64,000 nucleotides of DNA from Rhodococcus sp. G-MC3 (GTDB taxonomy: Bacteria; Actinomycetota; Actinomycetes; Mycobacteriales; Mycobacteriaceae), in NCBI RefSeq assembly GCF_030063335.1, contig NZ_JASISW010000020.1, positions 48,609 to 112,608 on the forward strand. The letters are read 5' to 3'. Shown here piece after piece: positions 1 through 9,036 of this stretch (positions are counted from its first letter, which is position 1; the number at the start of each line of letters is the position of its first letter). The position numbers and the translations under genes are program-made. The notes beneath the pieces were generated by a model, which searched no databases, had not been told where the DNA came from, and saw only the letters and a list, made by a program, of their open reading frames with translations.

Positions 1-62
1 CTTGTGCGGCCGCACACTGCAGACTGTGGCGTGAGCAACATGCAGGGGTTTAGTCTCGTGGG

Positions 63-1235
63 ATGGTGACGACCACTCCAGCTACCGCAACCAGTGCTTT
101 CGAGCTGGCCGCTCCTCTATTGGACGAAGTGCCTGCACTCGGGGAGGAATTGGTTCGCCGCATACTGTCGGCCGAACACGACTATCTGGAATCGACCCGG
201 CTCAGCCCCGAGCAGTTGCACGACGCCTGCACCTCGAATCTCGCCGAGATGATCGCCGATCTTGCCGGCGTTCGTCCCATTCGGCTCGACGCCGCCAGGG
301 AAGCGGGCCGGCTGAAAGCCGAGCAGGGTGTGCCGCTCGCGGCGCTCCTGCATGCGTTTCGGTTGGGTGGCCGACTTGTGTGGGAAGCGCTGGTGGAGCG
401 TGCCGAGCGGGATGCGACTCATGCATTGCTCGAGATGGCGGCACAGGTGTGGGCGCTGGTCGACGTCTCGTCCGATGCGGCAGCCGAGGCATACCGGATA
501 GGGGTCGATGCTCGCGCCGCTCATGACACCGATGCGCGGAGGCGGTTGGTTCGGGCGCTGTTCGCAGATCATGACTCGAATCCCGGTGCCGTGGCCGACG
601 CACTGCGTACCTTTCGAATCCCCGATCGAGGGAGCTTCGTCGTCGTATCCGCAGACACGCGGTGCGGGGATATGGCAACCCCCGGGGTCGATTCGGTATG
701 GGACGGCGCGGTCGACGGCGTGTTCGGATTGCTCTTCGCGCAATCCGCGTCTTCGTTGTCCGTCGCCCTCGACGGTATCGCTGCCGAACGCGACAACATC
801 GGCGTCAGCGCGATGTTCTCGGCGGCGTCGGGCACGCCGGCGGCCGTCGAGCAGGCCCGTATGGCGCGTGTATGTGCGAGTGTCGACGATGCAGCCCTCA
901 CCCGTTACGAGAACGTGCCCGTTCCTGTGCTCATCGCGCGAAGCCCCGGTGCGAGCACTATTGCTGCCCAGCAGATCCTGGGTCCGATCCTCGACCTACC
1001 GGAGGAGGAGCGCGGCAGTCTTCTCGGCACGTTGGATGCGTGGTTCCGAGCGAAGGGGTCTACAAGCGAGGCCGCGGCGGCGCTGCACTATCACCGCAAT
1101 ACCGTGCTGCATCGGCTCCGGAGAATCGGTGAGCTCACCGGCCGCGACTTTCTCGATCCCGCGGCGGCGTCGGAATTGTTCGTCGGACTTCGTGCGTATC
1201 AATTGGGCAAGGTCGGGGTACCCCTGTCGGCATGA
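63..1235 (+). CDS. PucR-family helix-turn-helix transcriptional regulator
   Basis: A 390-residue cytoplasmic regulator. The N-terminal ~160 residues look like the helical RsbT-co-antagonist-type domain found in many actinobacterial PucR proteins. A degenerate GGDEF-like middle follows, and the C-terminus (about residues 325-385) is the PucR helix-turn-helix, recognisable from LHYHRNTVLHRLRRIGELTG and the following leucine-rich helix. The signal it senses cannot be told from sequence. Its stop overlaps the start of the DUF2945 gene by ATGA, so the two are translationally coupled. The ATG at 63 is the first usable start; a shorter N-terminus is possible. Confidence 0.85.
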   Translation: MVTTTPATATSAFELAAPLLDEVPALGEELVRRILSAEHDYLESTRLSPEQLHDACTSNLAEMIADLAGVRPIRLDAAREAGRLKAEQGVPLAALLHAFRLGGRLVWEALVERAERDATHALLEMAAQVWALVDVSSDAAAEAYRIGVDARAAHDTDARRRLVRALFADHDSNPGAVADALRTFRIPDRGSFVVVSADTRCGDMATPGVDSVWDGAVDGVFGLLFAQSASSLSVALDGIAAERDNIGVSAMFSAASGTPAAVEQARMARVCASVDDAALTRYENVPVPVLIARSPGASTIAAQQILGPILDLPEEERGSLLGTLDAWFRAKGSTSEAAAALHYHRNTVLHRLRRIGELTGRDFLDPAAASELFVGLRAYQLGKVGVPLSA

Positions 1236-1450
1236 CGCATCGACAAGGCACAACAGTGAAGTGGAACTGGGGTCAGGGCACCGGCGAGGGCAAGATCGTC
1301 GAGGTGCACACCGAGAAGGTGACGCGAACGATCTCGGGCAGTGAGATCACCCGGAACGGTACGAAGGACACGCCCGCGTATCTCATCGAGCAAGAGGGCG
1401 GCCAGAAGGTTCTGAAGTTGGACAGCGAGGTCGAACCCGTGAGTGGTTAG
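1232..1450 (+). CDS. DUF2945 / HVA1-type small TUDOR-like protein
   Basis: A 72-residue protein opening with a basic strand (VKWNWGQGTGEGKIVEVHTEKV) and ending in KLDSEVEPV, the pattern of the DUF2945 family (hypervirulence-associated, TUDOR-like beta barrel). These are small soluble proteins of unknown molecular role, common in soil bacteria. The start ATG overlaps the stop of the PucR gene, which suggests one transcript. It converges with the secreted lipase gene just downstream. Confidence 0.75.
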   Translation: MTHRQGTTVKWNWGQGTGEGKIVEVHTEKVTRTISGSEITRNGTKDTPAYLIEQEGGQKVLKLDSEVEPVSG

Positions 1451-1495
1451 TGCCCCTCCGACGTAACTGAACGCGCACGGGCAGCGCAGCTGCAC

Positions 1496-2449
1496 TCAAT
1501 GGCTGGCCATGACGACATCGAGTATTCCCGCGCCCAACGGGACGGGGCCGCACGGTGGGCGGATGCTCGCCGATGGATCGAGTGCACCGAGCACCAGACC
1601 GATGGTGGTCGGATCGTAGGTGAACGTGAAGTGTGCGACGTTGTCCATCGGGCAGACATCCTGGACGACGATATTGTGCGCACCTGGGTCGCGCAGCAGC
1701 GCATTGGTGTACGGCTGAATGGTTTCATCGACGTTCGTTGCGATGCTGGTGTATTCGACGTCGGGGACGGTGTCGCCGCCCGAATTCAGGTCCGCCAAGA
1801 ACGTCGAGCCCTGCATGAGTTGGACCAATGCCGGTCCGAACTCGTGTGACACCGCGCTGGTGGCGACCGGAACGGCTTGCACTGCCGGGGAGAAGCCGTA
1901 CGCGTTGCCACCGTACGTCGGGGACGCGATGCCGATCCACTTGTCCACCACCGCTGCCCCATCCAACCGGTTGGTGTAGTAGCGGGTCACTGCAGCGCCC
2001 TGCGAGTACCCCACCAGGTCGACGGCGCCTGCTCCGGTGGTCGCCAGAACCGAGTCGACGAAATCGCGCAGCTCGGCGGCGCTGTCACGAATATCGTTGT
2101 ACCCGTAGCTCGTTCCGTCCGGTGACAGTCCGTAGTCCAGCGCGTACGCACAGTAGCCTGCTGCGGCCAGGACCGGTGACAATCCTGCCCAGTCCGCGTA
2201 TGCCGATGCATCGGTGCCGTGCACGAGGACCGCCGGATTCGGGTGATCTTCCGACGGAACGCACCCGGGATCGTTGACACCAGGTGGTGTGGCGGCTGGA
2301 TTGGCCTTCGAGTATCGGATCGCATCACCGTGGCTGGTTTGGCCAGGTCCCGGAACATCGGGAACGACGGGTGCTGCCAGAGCCAGGGGCAATCCGATGA
2401 AAGAGGAAAGGCACACTGCGGCGAGGACGAGCGGCAATCGGATCTTCAC
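1496..2449 (-). CDS. Secreted triacylglycerol lipase / alpha-beta hydrolase
   Basis: A 317-residue exported hydrolase. The N-terminus has two basic residues, a long hydrophobic core and an Ala-rich cleavage region (LALAAPVVP), a Sec signal peptide. The nucleophile elbow is GYSQG within VDLVGYSQGAAVTRYY, and HFTF near the C-terminus is placed to supply the catalytic His. Four cysteines suggest disulfides. The layout (PxxLVHG oxyanion strand, then Y.LDYG) matches the actinobacterial lipase class 2/EstA-like enzymes that act on water-insoluble esters outside the cell. A homologue that has lost the serine lies at 62046-62999. Confidence 0.85.
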   Translation of the reverse strand: MKIRLPLVLAAVCLSSFIGLPLALAAPVVPDVPGPGQTSHGDAIRYSKANPAATPPGVNDPGCVPSEDHPNPAVLVHGTDASAYADWAGLSPVLAAAGYCAYALDYGLSPDGTSYGYNDIRDSAAELRDFVDSVLATTGAGAVDLVGYSQGAAVTRYYTNRLDGAAVVDKWIGIASPTYGGNAYGFSPAVQAVPVATSAVSHEFGPALVQLMQGSTFLADLNSGGDTVPDVEYTSIATNVDETIQPYTNALLRDPGAHNIVVQDVCPMDNVAHFTFTYDPTTIGLVLGALDPSASIRPPCGPVPLGAGILDVVMASH

Positions 2450-2588
2450 GCGGCACCTCTGATACTCGAGTTGGTGATCCGATATCAGAATAGGCGTTCC
2501 GCTGTGGAATATCCCAGTTTAACCAAGAAGAAGTAGTGATCAATCACAGATGCAAGCGCTCCCCGACGTTCGCTTGCCTCTTCTGTGT

Positions 2589-3575
2589 CTACGAGATACG
2601 CGAAGCTTTGACCCAGTCGACACTCATGGTCTGCGGAAATGGCGTCGACGACGGCACTTTTCCTACCCAATTGTTGCCGACGGCGATATTGAACAGCACG
2701 TAGTGAGGCCAGGCGCCAGAGAATGCGGTCCAGTTCCCACCCTTGGCCTCGTAATCGGCCTTGGTGACGGTGTACCGAGAAACGCCATCGACAAACCAAG
2801 TGATGCGGTCGGCCAGCCAGTCGATTCGGTAGTTGTGGAAGCCGTCCGAGAGTGGACTCATGCCGCTACCGGTTTTTACATCGGTACTCGAATTGTTCAT
2901 TGCTGGTCCGTGCAAATTGAAGGACGGTCCGTTTGTTCCTGGAATTTCCACGGCATCAATTTCGCCTTGGCTGGGCCAACTGTATTCATTGCCCGGTTGT
3001 AAACCTAATAACCAGAATGCTGGTAGCAATCCAGCCGCCCTGGGCATCTTGATGGATGCTTCGATGCGAACGGGCGGGGCTACGGATTGTTTTCCGAAGC
3101 TTACGACTCGGGCGCTCGTGATGTTGTCGGGCGCCGCCTTGCCGTCGGGAGCATTTTCTCTCCGCGCTGTAATCTGCAGGGCTCCTCCAGCAACCGTGGC
3201 GTTGCTCTGACTGTTGGTGTAATACTGCTGCTCGCCGGAAGATGCTCCCCACCTGCCGGTTTGGAAGCCCCACTTGCCTGGGTCGACTGCGCCGGTGCCG
3301 TTGAACTGGTCCTCCCAGAGCAGCGCGGCAGGTGCTGGCTGCGTGCTGGCCAGTGTTGTGGTGGTCGGCGCCGCGGTGGTGGTGATCGGCGGCTGGGTCG
3401 TCGTGGGCGGCTTGGTGGGCGGCTTTGTTGCATACGTGAAAGTTGGATACGTGAACTTCGGGACTGTCGGGTACGTGAACGAAGGGACAGTGGGTCGCGG
3501 TAGTGGCGGATTGTATGGATATGTATAAGGCGCCGCCAGCACTATCGGGGCCAAGGCGAGGGCAAACCATTTCAT
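2589..3575 (-). CDS. Secreted GH16 endo-beta-glucanase-like protein with repetitive linker
   Basis: A 328-residue protein with a short signal peptide (MKWFALALAPIVLAAP), then about 65 residues of low-complexity Tyr/Pro/Thr sequence with repeated (F/T)TYPT-like units and a poly-Thr stretch, then a GH16 domain from about residue 85 to the end. The GH16 catalytic signature ExDxxE is present as GEIDAVEIPG. Family members cut beta-1,3 or beta-1,3-1,4 glucans and related galactans; the exact substrate is not visible. Base composition is lower in GC than its neighbours, as is the ~200-bp region upstream (3576-3783), so recent transfer is possible. Confidence 0.85.
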   Translation of the reverse strand: MKWFALALAPIVLAAPYTYPYNPPLPRPTVPSFTYPTVPKFTYPTFTYATKPPTKPPTTTQPPITTTAAPTTTTLASTQPAPAALLWEDQFNGTGAVDPGKWGFQTGRWGASSGEQQYYTNSQSNATVAGGALQITARRENAPDGKAAPDNITSARVVSFGKQSVAPPVRIEASIKMPRAAGLLPAFWLLGLQPGNEYSWPSQGEIDAVEIPGTNGPSFNLHGPAMNNSSTDVKTGSGMSPLSDGFHNYRIDWLADRITWFVDGVSRYTVTKADYEAKGGNWTAFSGAWPHYVLFNIAVGNNWVGKVPSSTPFPQTMSVDWVKASRIS

Positions 3576-3783
3576 GATTTCTGTCCTGTCATGTCAATTG
3601 TTGGGGGAAACAAATGCACGAGGAGAGGTTTAGCACATGATTAGCGGAGTTCAGGTTATGAATGTTGAAGACAAATAATTCTGCGTCTTGTCCTGGGATT
3701 CGGACAGATATTTACGGTCAGAATTGTTAATTTGCCGGTCGTCAACCATGTTTTGGTTTGTTTCGGACCGTCCAACGAGGGAG

Positions 3784-3854
3784 AGCCGGTGACGGGAATC
3801 GAACCCGCCTCTCAACCTTGGGAAGGTCGCATTCTACCAATGAACTACACCGGC
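3784..3854 (-). tRNA. tRNA-Gly (anticodon CCC)
   Basis: Read on the minus strand, the sequence folds into a full cloverleaf: acceptor stem GCCGGTG paired with CACCGGC, a D arm containing TTGGTAGAA, anticodon stem CGACC/GGTTG around the loop TTCCCAA, and a T arm with GTTCGATTC. The loop places CCC at positions 34-36, reading GGG glycine codons. The 3' CCA is not encoded, as is usual in actinobacteria. Confidence 0.95.
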
Positions 3855-3911
3855 GCAGCCGACCCGCGAACGGAACGGCGCTGGATCACTCTAGCAGTCG
3901 ATCGGGTGGTC

Positions 3912-3984
3912 GGCGGCTTCGCCGCCTGTGAGCGAAAATACCTACCAGGGTGTGTATTCGCACTCACGTGCGGCGAAGCCGCAC
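3912..3984. repeat. Cluster of three back-to-back palindromes (REP-like)
   Basis: Three hairpins sit edge to edge between the tRNA and dcd. The first is GGCGGC-TTC-GCCGCC (3912-3926). The second is a long imperfect palindrome with arms at 3928-3941 and 3954-3967 around a CCAGGG-containing centre. The third is GTGCGGC-GAA-GCCGCAC (3968-3984). The middle unit has the same arm core (AAATAC...GTATT) and a similar centre as the palindrome at 16204-16247, so it looks like a dispersed element rather than a simple terminator. Confidence 0.7.
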
Positions 3985-4004
3985 CGGCGGGTTAATCTTC
4001 CGCT

Positions 4005-4583
4005 GTGCTGCTTTCCGACCGCGATATCCGTGCAGAAGTGTCCACCGGCAACCTGGGAATCGACCCGTTCGACGCCTCGATGGTTCAGCCCTCGAGTGTC
4101 GACGTGCGTCTCGACAAACTGTTTCGGGTGTTCAACAACACTCGGTACACTCACATCGATCCTTCCAAGCAGCAGGACGAGCTGACGACGCTCGTCGAGC
4201 CTGCGGAGGGTGAACCGTTCGTTCTGCACCCCGGCGAGTTCGTGCTCGGGTCGACGCTCGAGCTGACGACGCTTCCCGATTACCTGGCCGGTCGTCTGGA
4301 AGGCAAGAGTTCGCTGGGGCGCCTCGGGCTACTGACGCACTCCACCGCTGGGTTCATCGATCCCGGTTTCAGCGGTCACATCACGCTCGAGTTGTCCAAT
4401 GTGGCGAACCTGCCGATCACGCTGTGGCCAGGGATGAAGATCGGGCAGCTGTGTCTGTTCAGGCTTTCCAGCCCGTCCGAGCATCCGTACGGCAGTGCCG
4501 CGGTCGGTTCGAAATATCAGGGGCAGCGGGGCCCGACGCCGTCGAAGGCGTACCTGAATTTCGTCCGGTCTCCGCTCGACTGA
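4005..4583 (+). CDS. dcd: dCTP deaminase, probably dUMP-forming
   Basis: A 192-residue nucleotide-metabolism enzyme of the dUTPase fold. It starts with [12 protein letters not shown] and carries the family motifs [22 protein letters not shown] and [19 protein letters not shown]. The [11 protein letters not shown] version resembles the bifunctional DCD-DUT type described in mycobacteria, which turns dCTP directly into dUMP and avoids free dUTP, unlike the E. coli enzyme. Start is GTG. The product feeds thymidylate synthesis. It follows the palindrome cluster with no clear operon partner upstream; the next gene begins about 110 bp downstream. Confidence 0.95.
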   Translation: MLLSDRDIRAEVSTGNLGIDPFDASMVQPSSVDVRLDKLFRVFNNTRYTHIDPSKQQDELTTLVEPAEGEPFVLHPGEFVLGSTLELTTLPDYLAGRLEGKSSLGRLGLLTHSTAGFIDPGFSGHITLELSNVANLPITLWPGMKIGQLCLFRLSSPSEHPYGSAAVGSKYQGQRGPTPSKAYLNFVRSPLD

Positions 4584-4692
4584 CTGGTCTTTCGGTCTGT
4601 TTCAAGCCTTTTCGCTGAGCGCATGTTTGGTTTTGTAGTTACACTGAACACTTGCCGACGTGGGTTGGGGCTTACCGGAGCGAGGTCTTCTT

Positions 4693-6162
4693 GTGTCAGC
4701 CGTACTCGGCGCATCACTCGGTGTGGGCGGAATACGTGCAGTATCACTCGATCTGTCCGTTGACCCACCCCTGAGCACCGATTCCTCTGCGCGCATCCCT
4801 GATTCCGCGGACGATCCGTGGGGTTCGGTGACATCGGCCGTTCACCGGCTTGCTCGTGAGCAGAATGCGGAGTCCGGCCCCCCTGTTCTGGCTCTTCGCG
4901 ACAAGAATCCCATCGAGTCGTATGGAGTCGAGCGGTCCGACGGTCTGGTCCTTGTCTCCGACCTCGGTGCGCAGATCGGAGCGCTCCAGGAAGCCGGCGA
5001 CATCACATGCGAGCAGACTGTCGCCCTGTTCGACGTGGGCGCAGGTGGGGTAACCATGTCCATCGTCGACGTCGGCACGGGGAGCGTGCATTCCTCCAGG
5101 CGCAGTACGGTGCTGTCCGGCGACGGGTGTGATGCTGCGTTGTCGACGTTCCTGCTGGAGAACCACGGTCTGCGACCCAGGCTCGACCACGATGAACTCG
5201 ACCACGATGCACTCGATCTGATGGTCGAGAGGGTCTGTTCGGCGAAGGAAACGTTGTCCTCGCTCACCGCCGTCGACATTCACGGCCCGTTTCACACCGG
5301 CAATGTCGTCCTGCATCGATCCGAGCTCGACGCTCTGATTCGTGACGCCGTGTTCGACGCAGTGACCATGGCCGCCGCGATGATCGACGCAGCGCCCCGC
5401 GTCGACGCGCTGTACGCGGTCGGCGGCGGCGCAAACATGCAGATCGTCCGCCAATCGCTGCTCGACGCCCTGACCGTGCCCGTCTTCGTGCCGCACGAGC
5501 CGGAAATGTTGGCTACGCGCGGAGCAGCTGGAATGGCTCGTCGGTATGCGGCGACCGAGGCAGTCGGCACCGCGGCCGGGCGCCCACGGCACAGCGACAC
5601 GTCGTCGAGGCGTCTCACGCGTCTGCGGAGTTCTCGCTATCTTGGTGGTGCCGTCGCGATACTGGTTGCGGGTGGGGTCGCGTTGTCCCTCGCAGCTGCA
5701 TCGAGCAGGCAGGACGACCCCGAGGTCGAGTACACACAGGTCATCACCTCGTCTCCGGTGATGCCGTCGGCGTCGGGAGGGGAGATGTCGGTGCCGCCGG
5801 TCGAATCGGAGGATGTCGGGGCCGCCGAGACCACCACCACGATCTCGGACGCGACCACCGAACGAACGAAAATCGCGCGAACCACCCCTCCAGAGGGGCT
5901 TGCCGATACCGGTCGCCGGCGGACAACCACCGTTATGGATCCGTCGCCAACCACGGTCACGGAGGCGTCGCCGACCACGGTCACGGAGGCGTCGCCGACC
6001 ACGGTCACGGAGGCGTCGCCGACCACCGTTACGGCGCCGTCGCCGACCACCGTTACGGTGGCGCCCCCGGCACCACCGACGAGCACGAAGGTCAGCACTG
6101 CGACATCGCCGACACGCACGACGTCGCCCGCACCGACTACCCGTAGACCTCGACAGCAGTAG
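4693..6162 (+). CDS. Membrane-anchored Hsp70-like ATPase-fold protein with Thr/Pro-rich tail
   Basis: About 489 residues. The cytoplasmic N-terminal ~300 residues follow the Hsp70/actin pattern: VSDLGAQIGAL, the phosphate-loop-like ALFDVGAGGVTMSIVDVG, and the adenosine-side glycine motif ALYAVGGGANMQIVRQSL. No substrate-binding domain follows. Instead there is a basic stretch, one transmembrane segment (about residues 316-337, GGAVAILVAGGVALSL) and a ~150-residue Ser/Thr/Pro-rich outer tail with five 8-residue repeats. The GTG at 4693 is preferred over an in-frame GTG at 4660 because GGAGCGAGG lies at the right distance upstream. A TACACT -10-like box is at 4640-4645. Related genes are at 7764 and 9606. 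Confidence 0.75.
   Translation: MSAVLGASLGVGGIRAVSLDLSVDPPLSTDSSARIPDSADDPWGSVTSAVHRLAREQNAESGPPVLALRDKNPIESYGVERSDGLVLVSDLGAQIGALQEAGDITCEQTVALFDVGAGGVTMSIVDVGTGSVHSSRRSTVLSGDGCDAALSTFLLENHGLRPRLDHDELDHDALDLMVERVCSAKETLSSLTAVDIHGPFHTGNVVLHRSELDALIRDAVFDAVTMAAAMIDAAPRVDALYAVGGGANMQIVRQSLLDALTVPVFVPHEPEMLATRGAAGMARRYAATEAVGTAAGRPRHSDTSSRRLTRLRSSRYLGGAVAILVAGGVALSLAAASSRQDDPEVEYTQVITSSPVMPSASGGEMSVPPVESEDVGAAETTTTISDATTERTKIARTTPPEGLADTGRRRTTTVMDPSPTTVTEASPTTVTEASPTTVTEASPTTVTAPSPTTVTVAPPAPPTSTKVSTATSPTRTTSPAPTTRRPRQQ
5944..6063 (+). repeat. Five tandem 24-bp repeats inside the Hsp70-like gene
   Basis: Five consecutive 24-bp units encode SPTTVTEA (three times), SPTTVTAP and SPTTVTVA. The first three units differ by one base at most. 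The last two share a synonymous change (ACCGTT for ACGGTC), so they duplicated separately. All lie in the predicted outer tail and keep frame. Confidence 0.95.
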
Positions 6163-6209
6163 ATATCAACACCAGTGATTTATTCACCTGGTTCCGGCAG
6201 ACTCGCCTC

Positions 6210-7658
6210 ATGGATTCGATACAGACCGAGCGCGAGGACAAATTCGACGTGGACGCAGGTTTCGTCCTGCCTCCACTGGAACAGGTGACCTCCGAGGGCG
6301 GCTCGGCGCAGACGTCGGAAGTGCAGCTGATCAGTAGTTACTACGACACCGACGATCTCGATCTACTTCGCCGCGGTATCACCGTCCGCAGGCGACGCGG
6401 CGACGCGGATACTGGCTGGCACGCGAAGGTCCCGGCGGAGAAAGCGCGTACCGAGATTCGACTCCCGCTCGGCCAGGGAGACGACGAATCGGTGCCCGAC
6501 GAGTTGGCGAGCCTTCTTCGGGGAGCGTCCCTCGGTAAGCCGTTGAGCCAGGTCGCGACTCTGGTCTCGTTGCGCACGGTGCATGTGCTGACCGATTCCG
6601 ATGGTGGTGTGGTTGCCGAGCTCGCCGACGACTCTGTCAGCGTCGACCTGGCAGGAACGGACGGGCATGCATGGCGCGAGCTGGAAGTCGAGCTCGGACC
6701 TTCGGGTTCGGAAGGGGATCTCAAGCGCGTCGGCAAGGTGCTGAAGGCAGCAGGGGCGACGCGCGGGGTGCACCCGTCGAAACTTCACCGCGCACTTCGA
6801 TCCGATGAAGTTCCGGCCCACACGGGCGCACTCGGGACCGTCGCCGATTACCTGCAGCAGCAGAGTCAGGCCGTGTTCGCCGGTGATGTGTATTTGCGCC
6901 GCGGACTCGATTCGATCCATTCCACCCGCGTCGCTATTCGCCGCTACCGAAGCGCCCTTCGTGTGTTCGCGGACTTGTTCGACGAGGCAAGGGCAACTGG
7001 GTTGGACGCCGAACTGTCATGGTACGCAAGCATTCTCGGTGAAGTGAGGGACCGTCAGGTCCAGCGTGCCAGATTCGCAGAGGTGGTACACGAGCTCCCC
7101 GACCACCTCGTGCTCGGCCCCGTTGCTGCCCGTATCGAGAACGATCTCCTTGCCGAGCAGATCCGGTTCCGTGCGGTCGTCGCCGCGGAACTGGACGGCG
7201 ACCGCTACCGGGCTCTGCTGGCCGAAATGGCGGCCTGGTCACGCGAGCTACCTGCCTCCGAGGGAGCGACGAAGATCGGCGAGGACGATCTCGACCGCAT
7301 GGCGCGCAAGGCTGGGAAGAAGGCAGGCAAGCGCGTCGCCGCGGCAATCGACGGAGGCAACGACGAAGCGTTGCACCGGGCGCGCAAAGCAGCGAAACGG
7401 GCGCGGTATGCCGCGGAACTGGTCAAACCCATTGTTGGCAAGAAAGAGGCGAAGCTGCGGATTGCTCGGTACAAGGGCATCCAGGAGATTCTCGGTGAGC
7501 ATCAGGATTCGGTGGTGGCAGCGCACACACTGCTCTTGCTGGGCATGAAGGCCGGCATCGCGGGCGCCGAGAACGGCTTCACCTTCGGGTTGATGTACGC
7601 CCGGGAAATGCAGGCCTCTGTTGCCGCGCGAGACGAAATATCCAGATACACACTCTGA
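6210..7658 (+). CDS. CYTH and CHAD domain-containing protein
   Basis: A 482-residue two-domain protein. Residues 1-200 are a CYTH (triphosphate tunnel) domain beginning with the ExExK motif (EREDKF) and containing YYDTDDLDLLRRGITVRRRRGD and GWHAKVP. Residues ~210-470 are a CHAD helical domain with conserved His and basic residues (DSIHSTRVAIRRYRSALR, LHRARKAAKRARYAAEL), which in this family binds polyphosphate. The pairing suggests work on inorganic triphosphate or polyphosphate. It sits between two Hsp70-like genes with short gaps (47 and 105 bp), so a shared transcript is plausible. Confidence 0.9.
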   Translation: MDSIQTEREDKFDVDAGFVLPPLEQVTSEGGSAQTSEVQLISSYYDTDDLDLLRRGITVRRRRGDADTGWHAKVPAEKARTEIRLPLGQGDDESVPDELASLLRGASLGKPLSQVATLVSLRTVHVLTDSDGGVVAELADDSVSVDLAGTDGHAWRELEVELGPSGSEGDLKRVGKVLKAAGATRGVHPSKLHRALRSDEVPAHTGALGTVADYLQQQSQAVFAGDVYLRRGLDSIHSTRVAIRRYRSALRVFADLFDEARATGLDAELSWYASILGEVRDRQVQRARFAEVVHELPDHLVLGPVAARIENDLLAEQIRFRAVVAAELDGDRYRALLAEMAAWSRELPASEGATKIGEDDLDRMARKAGKKAGKRVAAAIDGGNDEALHRARKAAKRARYAAELVKPIVGKKEAKLRIARYKGIQEILGEHQDSVVAAHTLLLLGMKAGIAGAENGFTFGLMYAREMQASVAARDEISRYTL

Positions 7659-7763
7659 ATGCGCGGGTAGCGCGGGATGCGGGTAATCTGACCGCCGAAC
7701 AATCCGACTGATCGCCCGCACTCCGCGCCGAATTCGGATGTCCGACGTCAGGGGTGTCCAAGC

Positions 7764-8654
7764 ATGCGGGTAGCTGTGGGCGTACACGTCAGTACAAACA
7801 ACGTCACGGCGTCGCTCGTGGACACGACACTGCCGGAGTTGGGGCCGATCGCGAGCAGAACCGTCGCTGTCGCAACGACGCCCGGTGGGATCGGCGGCGC
7901 CGTCGCCACCGCGCTCGGATTCATGCGAGTGCAGGCGTTGCAGAATGGTCTGCACGTCGTCGGGGCTGCAGTGGTGTGCGAGAACGCGCTGCAGCGGGAG
8001 ATCGTCGCGGATACCCTCGCGGAGTCCGAAGCGACGCCCGTGGTGGACATCTTCGACGACCGTCTGTCCGACGTCCACGCCCCGGATGTGAGTGCGGCAC
8101 TTCTCGTCGGTCAGACGGAAGTGGTGGCAGCACCGGCGCCGATTCGCGCGGAGCACCGCGGAATCTGGCCTGTTGCTGCGGTGGGCGCGTGTGTGCTTGC
8201 CGCGCTCGGTGGCGTCACGGCATGGGCGATGACGGCAGAGACGGTACCCACGTCCGAGAAACCTCCCTCGGTCGAGATAACCGTTCCGACGACGATGCCT
8301 GGATCGTCCTCGCCGGTGCGTACATCGATCGCCGTGACTCCGGGGGAGCCGGCGCCCGAGTACCTCGATCCGGAGTTGGTGCCTGACGTCGGGCAGGTCG
8401 TGGTGGAGCCGTCCGTGCCGGAAATCGCCTCGCCCGCCGAGTCGACGCAGGCGGAAAGATTGCGGCCTCCCGCCAGACCAAGCAGGTCGACGCCGCCGCC
8501 GACCCGGACTGCCGAGCCCTCCCCCAGTGACGGAGGCAATGGCGGTGGGTCGGTTCCGAGCGAACCGGAAACGCCGACATCGACGACGTCCACACCATCC
8601 GCCACCAGCACCACCGAGACGCCTCCCGCCGCTCCGGTGGACCCCGTCGGGTAG
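7764..8654 (+). CDS. Short actin-fold membrane protein with Pro/Thr-rich tail (DUF7159-like)
   Basis: A 296-residue protein with a reduced N-terminal actin-fold-like half (VAVGVHVSTNNVTASLVD at the first phosphate loop), one transmembrane segment near residues 135-157 (GIWPVAAVGACVLAALGG), then ~135 residues of Pro/Thr/Ser-rich outer sequence ending in a Thr/Ser/Pro run. The layout repeats that of the gene at 4693, but the ATPase part is cut to about 120 residues and lacks the second phosphate and adenosine motifs, so ATP hydrolysis is doubtful. It resembles the DUF7159 proteins of mycobacteria and relatives, whose function is unknown. Confidence 0.65.
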   Translation: MRVAVGVHVSTNNVTASLVDTTLPELGPIASRTVAVATTPGGIGGAVATALGFMRVQALQNGLHVVGAAVVCENALQREIVADTLAESEATPVVDIFDDRLSDVHAPDVSAALLVGQTEVVAAPAPIRAEHRGIWPVAAVGACVLAALGGVTAWAMTAETVPTSEKPPSVEITVPTTMPGSSSPVRTSIAVTPGEPAPEYLDPELVPDVGQVVVEPSVPEIASPAESTQAERLRPPARPSRSTPPPTRTAEPSPSDGGNGGGSVPSEPETPTSTTSTPSATSTTETPPAAPVDPVG

Positions 8655-9036
8655 AGCGTAGTTCTGCCCCAGCCCCACTCGAGCGCACGTGCGTGGGCGC
8701 CGAGGGTAGGCGTTCGGCGATAGTGACCGCAGGGCCGAGCGGCCTCGCCGACTCCAGTTCGAGGCCGTCGTGCTTACGGCACAATTCCTTTGTGTGACAC
8801 ACATGTGAATTATTCTGGACCAGTCACTTTCCGTCGAACATCGGTGGCCGATAGAGGGGCTGTCGGGCTACCATCGGTTTATGAATTCCCGCGACGATCA
8901 GGTCGGGTCCACACCCGTTCATTCGTCGTTCATGTGTTGTATGCGCTGTTCGTAACTCGAGCTTCGTTCTCATGGCACATCTCGAAGTGGTTGTTACCGA
9001 GTCAGATTCGCATCTCATGGAATGTAGGTAAACTCG
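8655..9036. other. 382-bp intergenic region upstream of the ANTAR gene
   Basis: No conventional gene is supported here. The right half is AT-richer and holds two abutting small palindromes, GTGTGACACAC (8792-8802) and CACATGTG (8800-8807), just upstream of TATTCT, which could be a promoter with an operator. A TACCAT -10-like box at 8869-8874 precedes an ATG at 8881 that opens a 24-codon frame, listed separately. Confidence 0.5.
8881..8955 (+). CDS. Possible leaderless 24-codon leader peptide, Cys-rich end
   Basis: An ATG lies 6 bases after TACCAT, the spacing typical of leaderless actinobacterial transcripts. The frame encodes 24 residues ending FMCCMRCS and stops 81 bp before the ANTAR gene. 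Three cysteines in the last six residues recall the poly-cysteine leader peptides known to attenuate sulfur genes in mycobacteria. The downstream gene has no obvious sulfur role, so this may be chance. Confidence 0.22.
   Translation: MNSRDDQVGSTPVHSSFMCCMRCS

Noticed and set aside
1215..1224. GGGGTACCCC palindrome near the end of the PucR gene
   Set aside because: It has the opposite order (G-tract then C-tract) to the CsoR/CstR sites and lies in coding sequence.
7248..8804. 518-residue open frame on the minus strand
   Set aside because: It covers the CYTH-CHAD end and the actin-fold membrane gene; the translation is Arg/His-rich without motifs, a typical high-GC antisense shadow.
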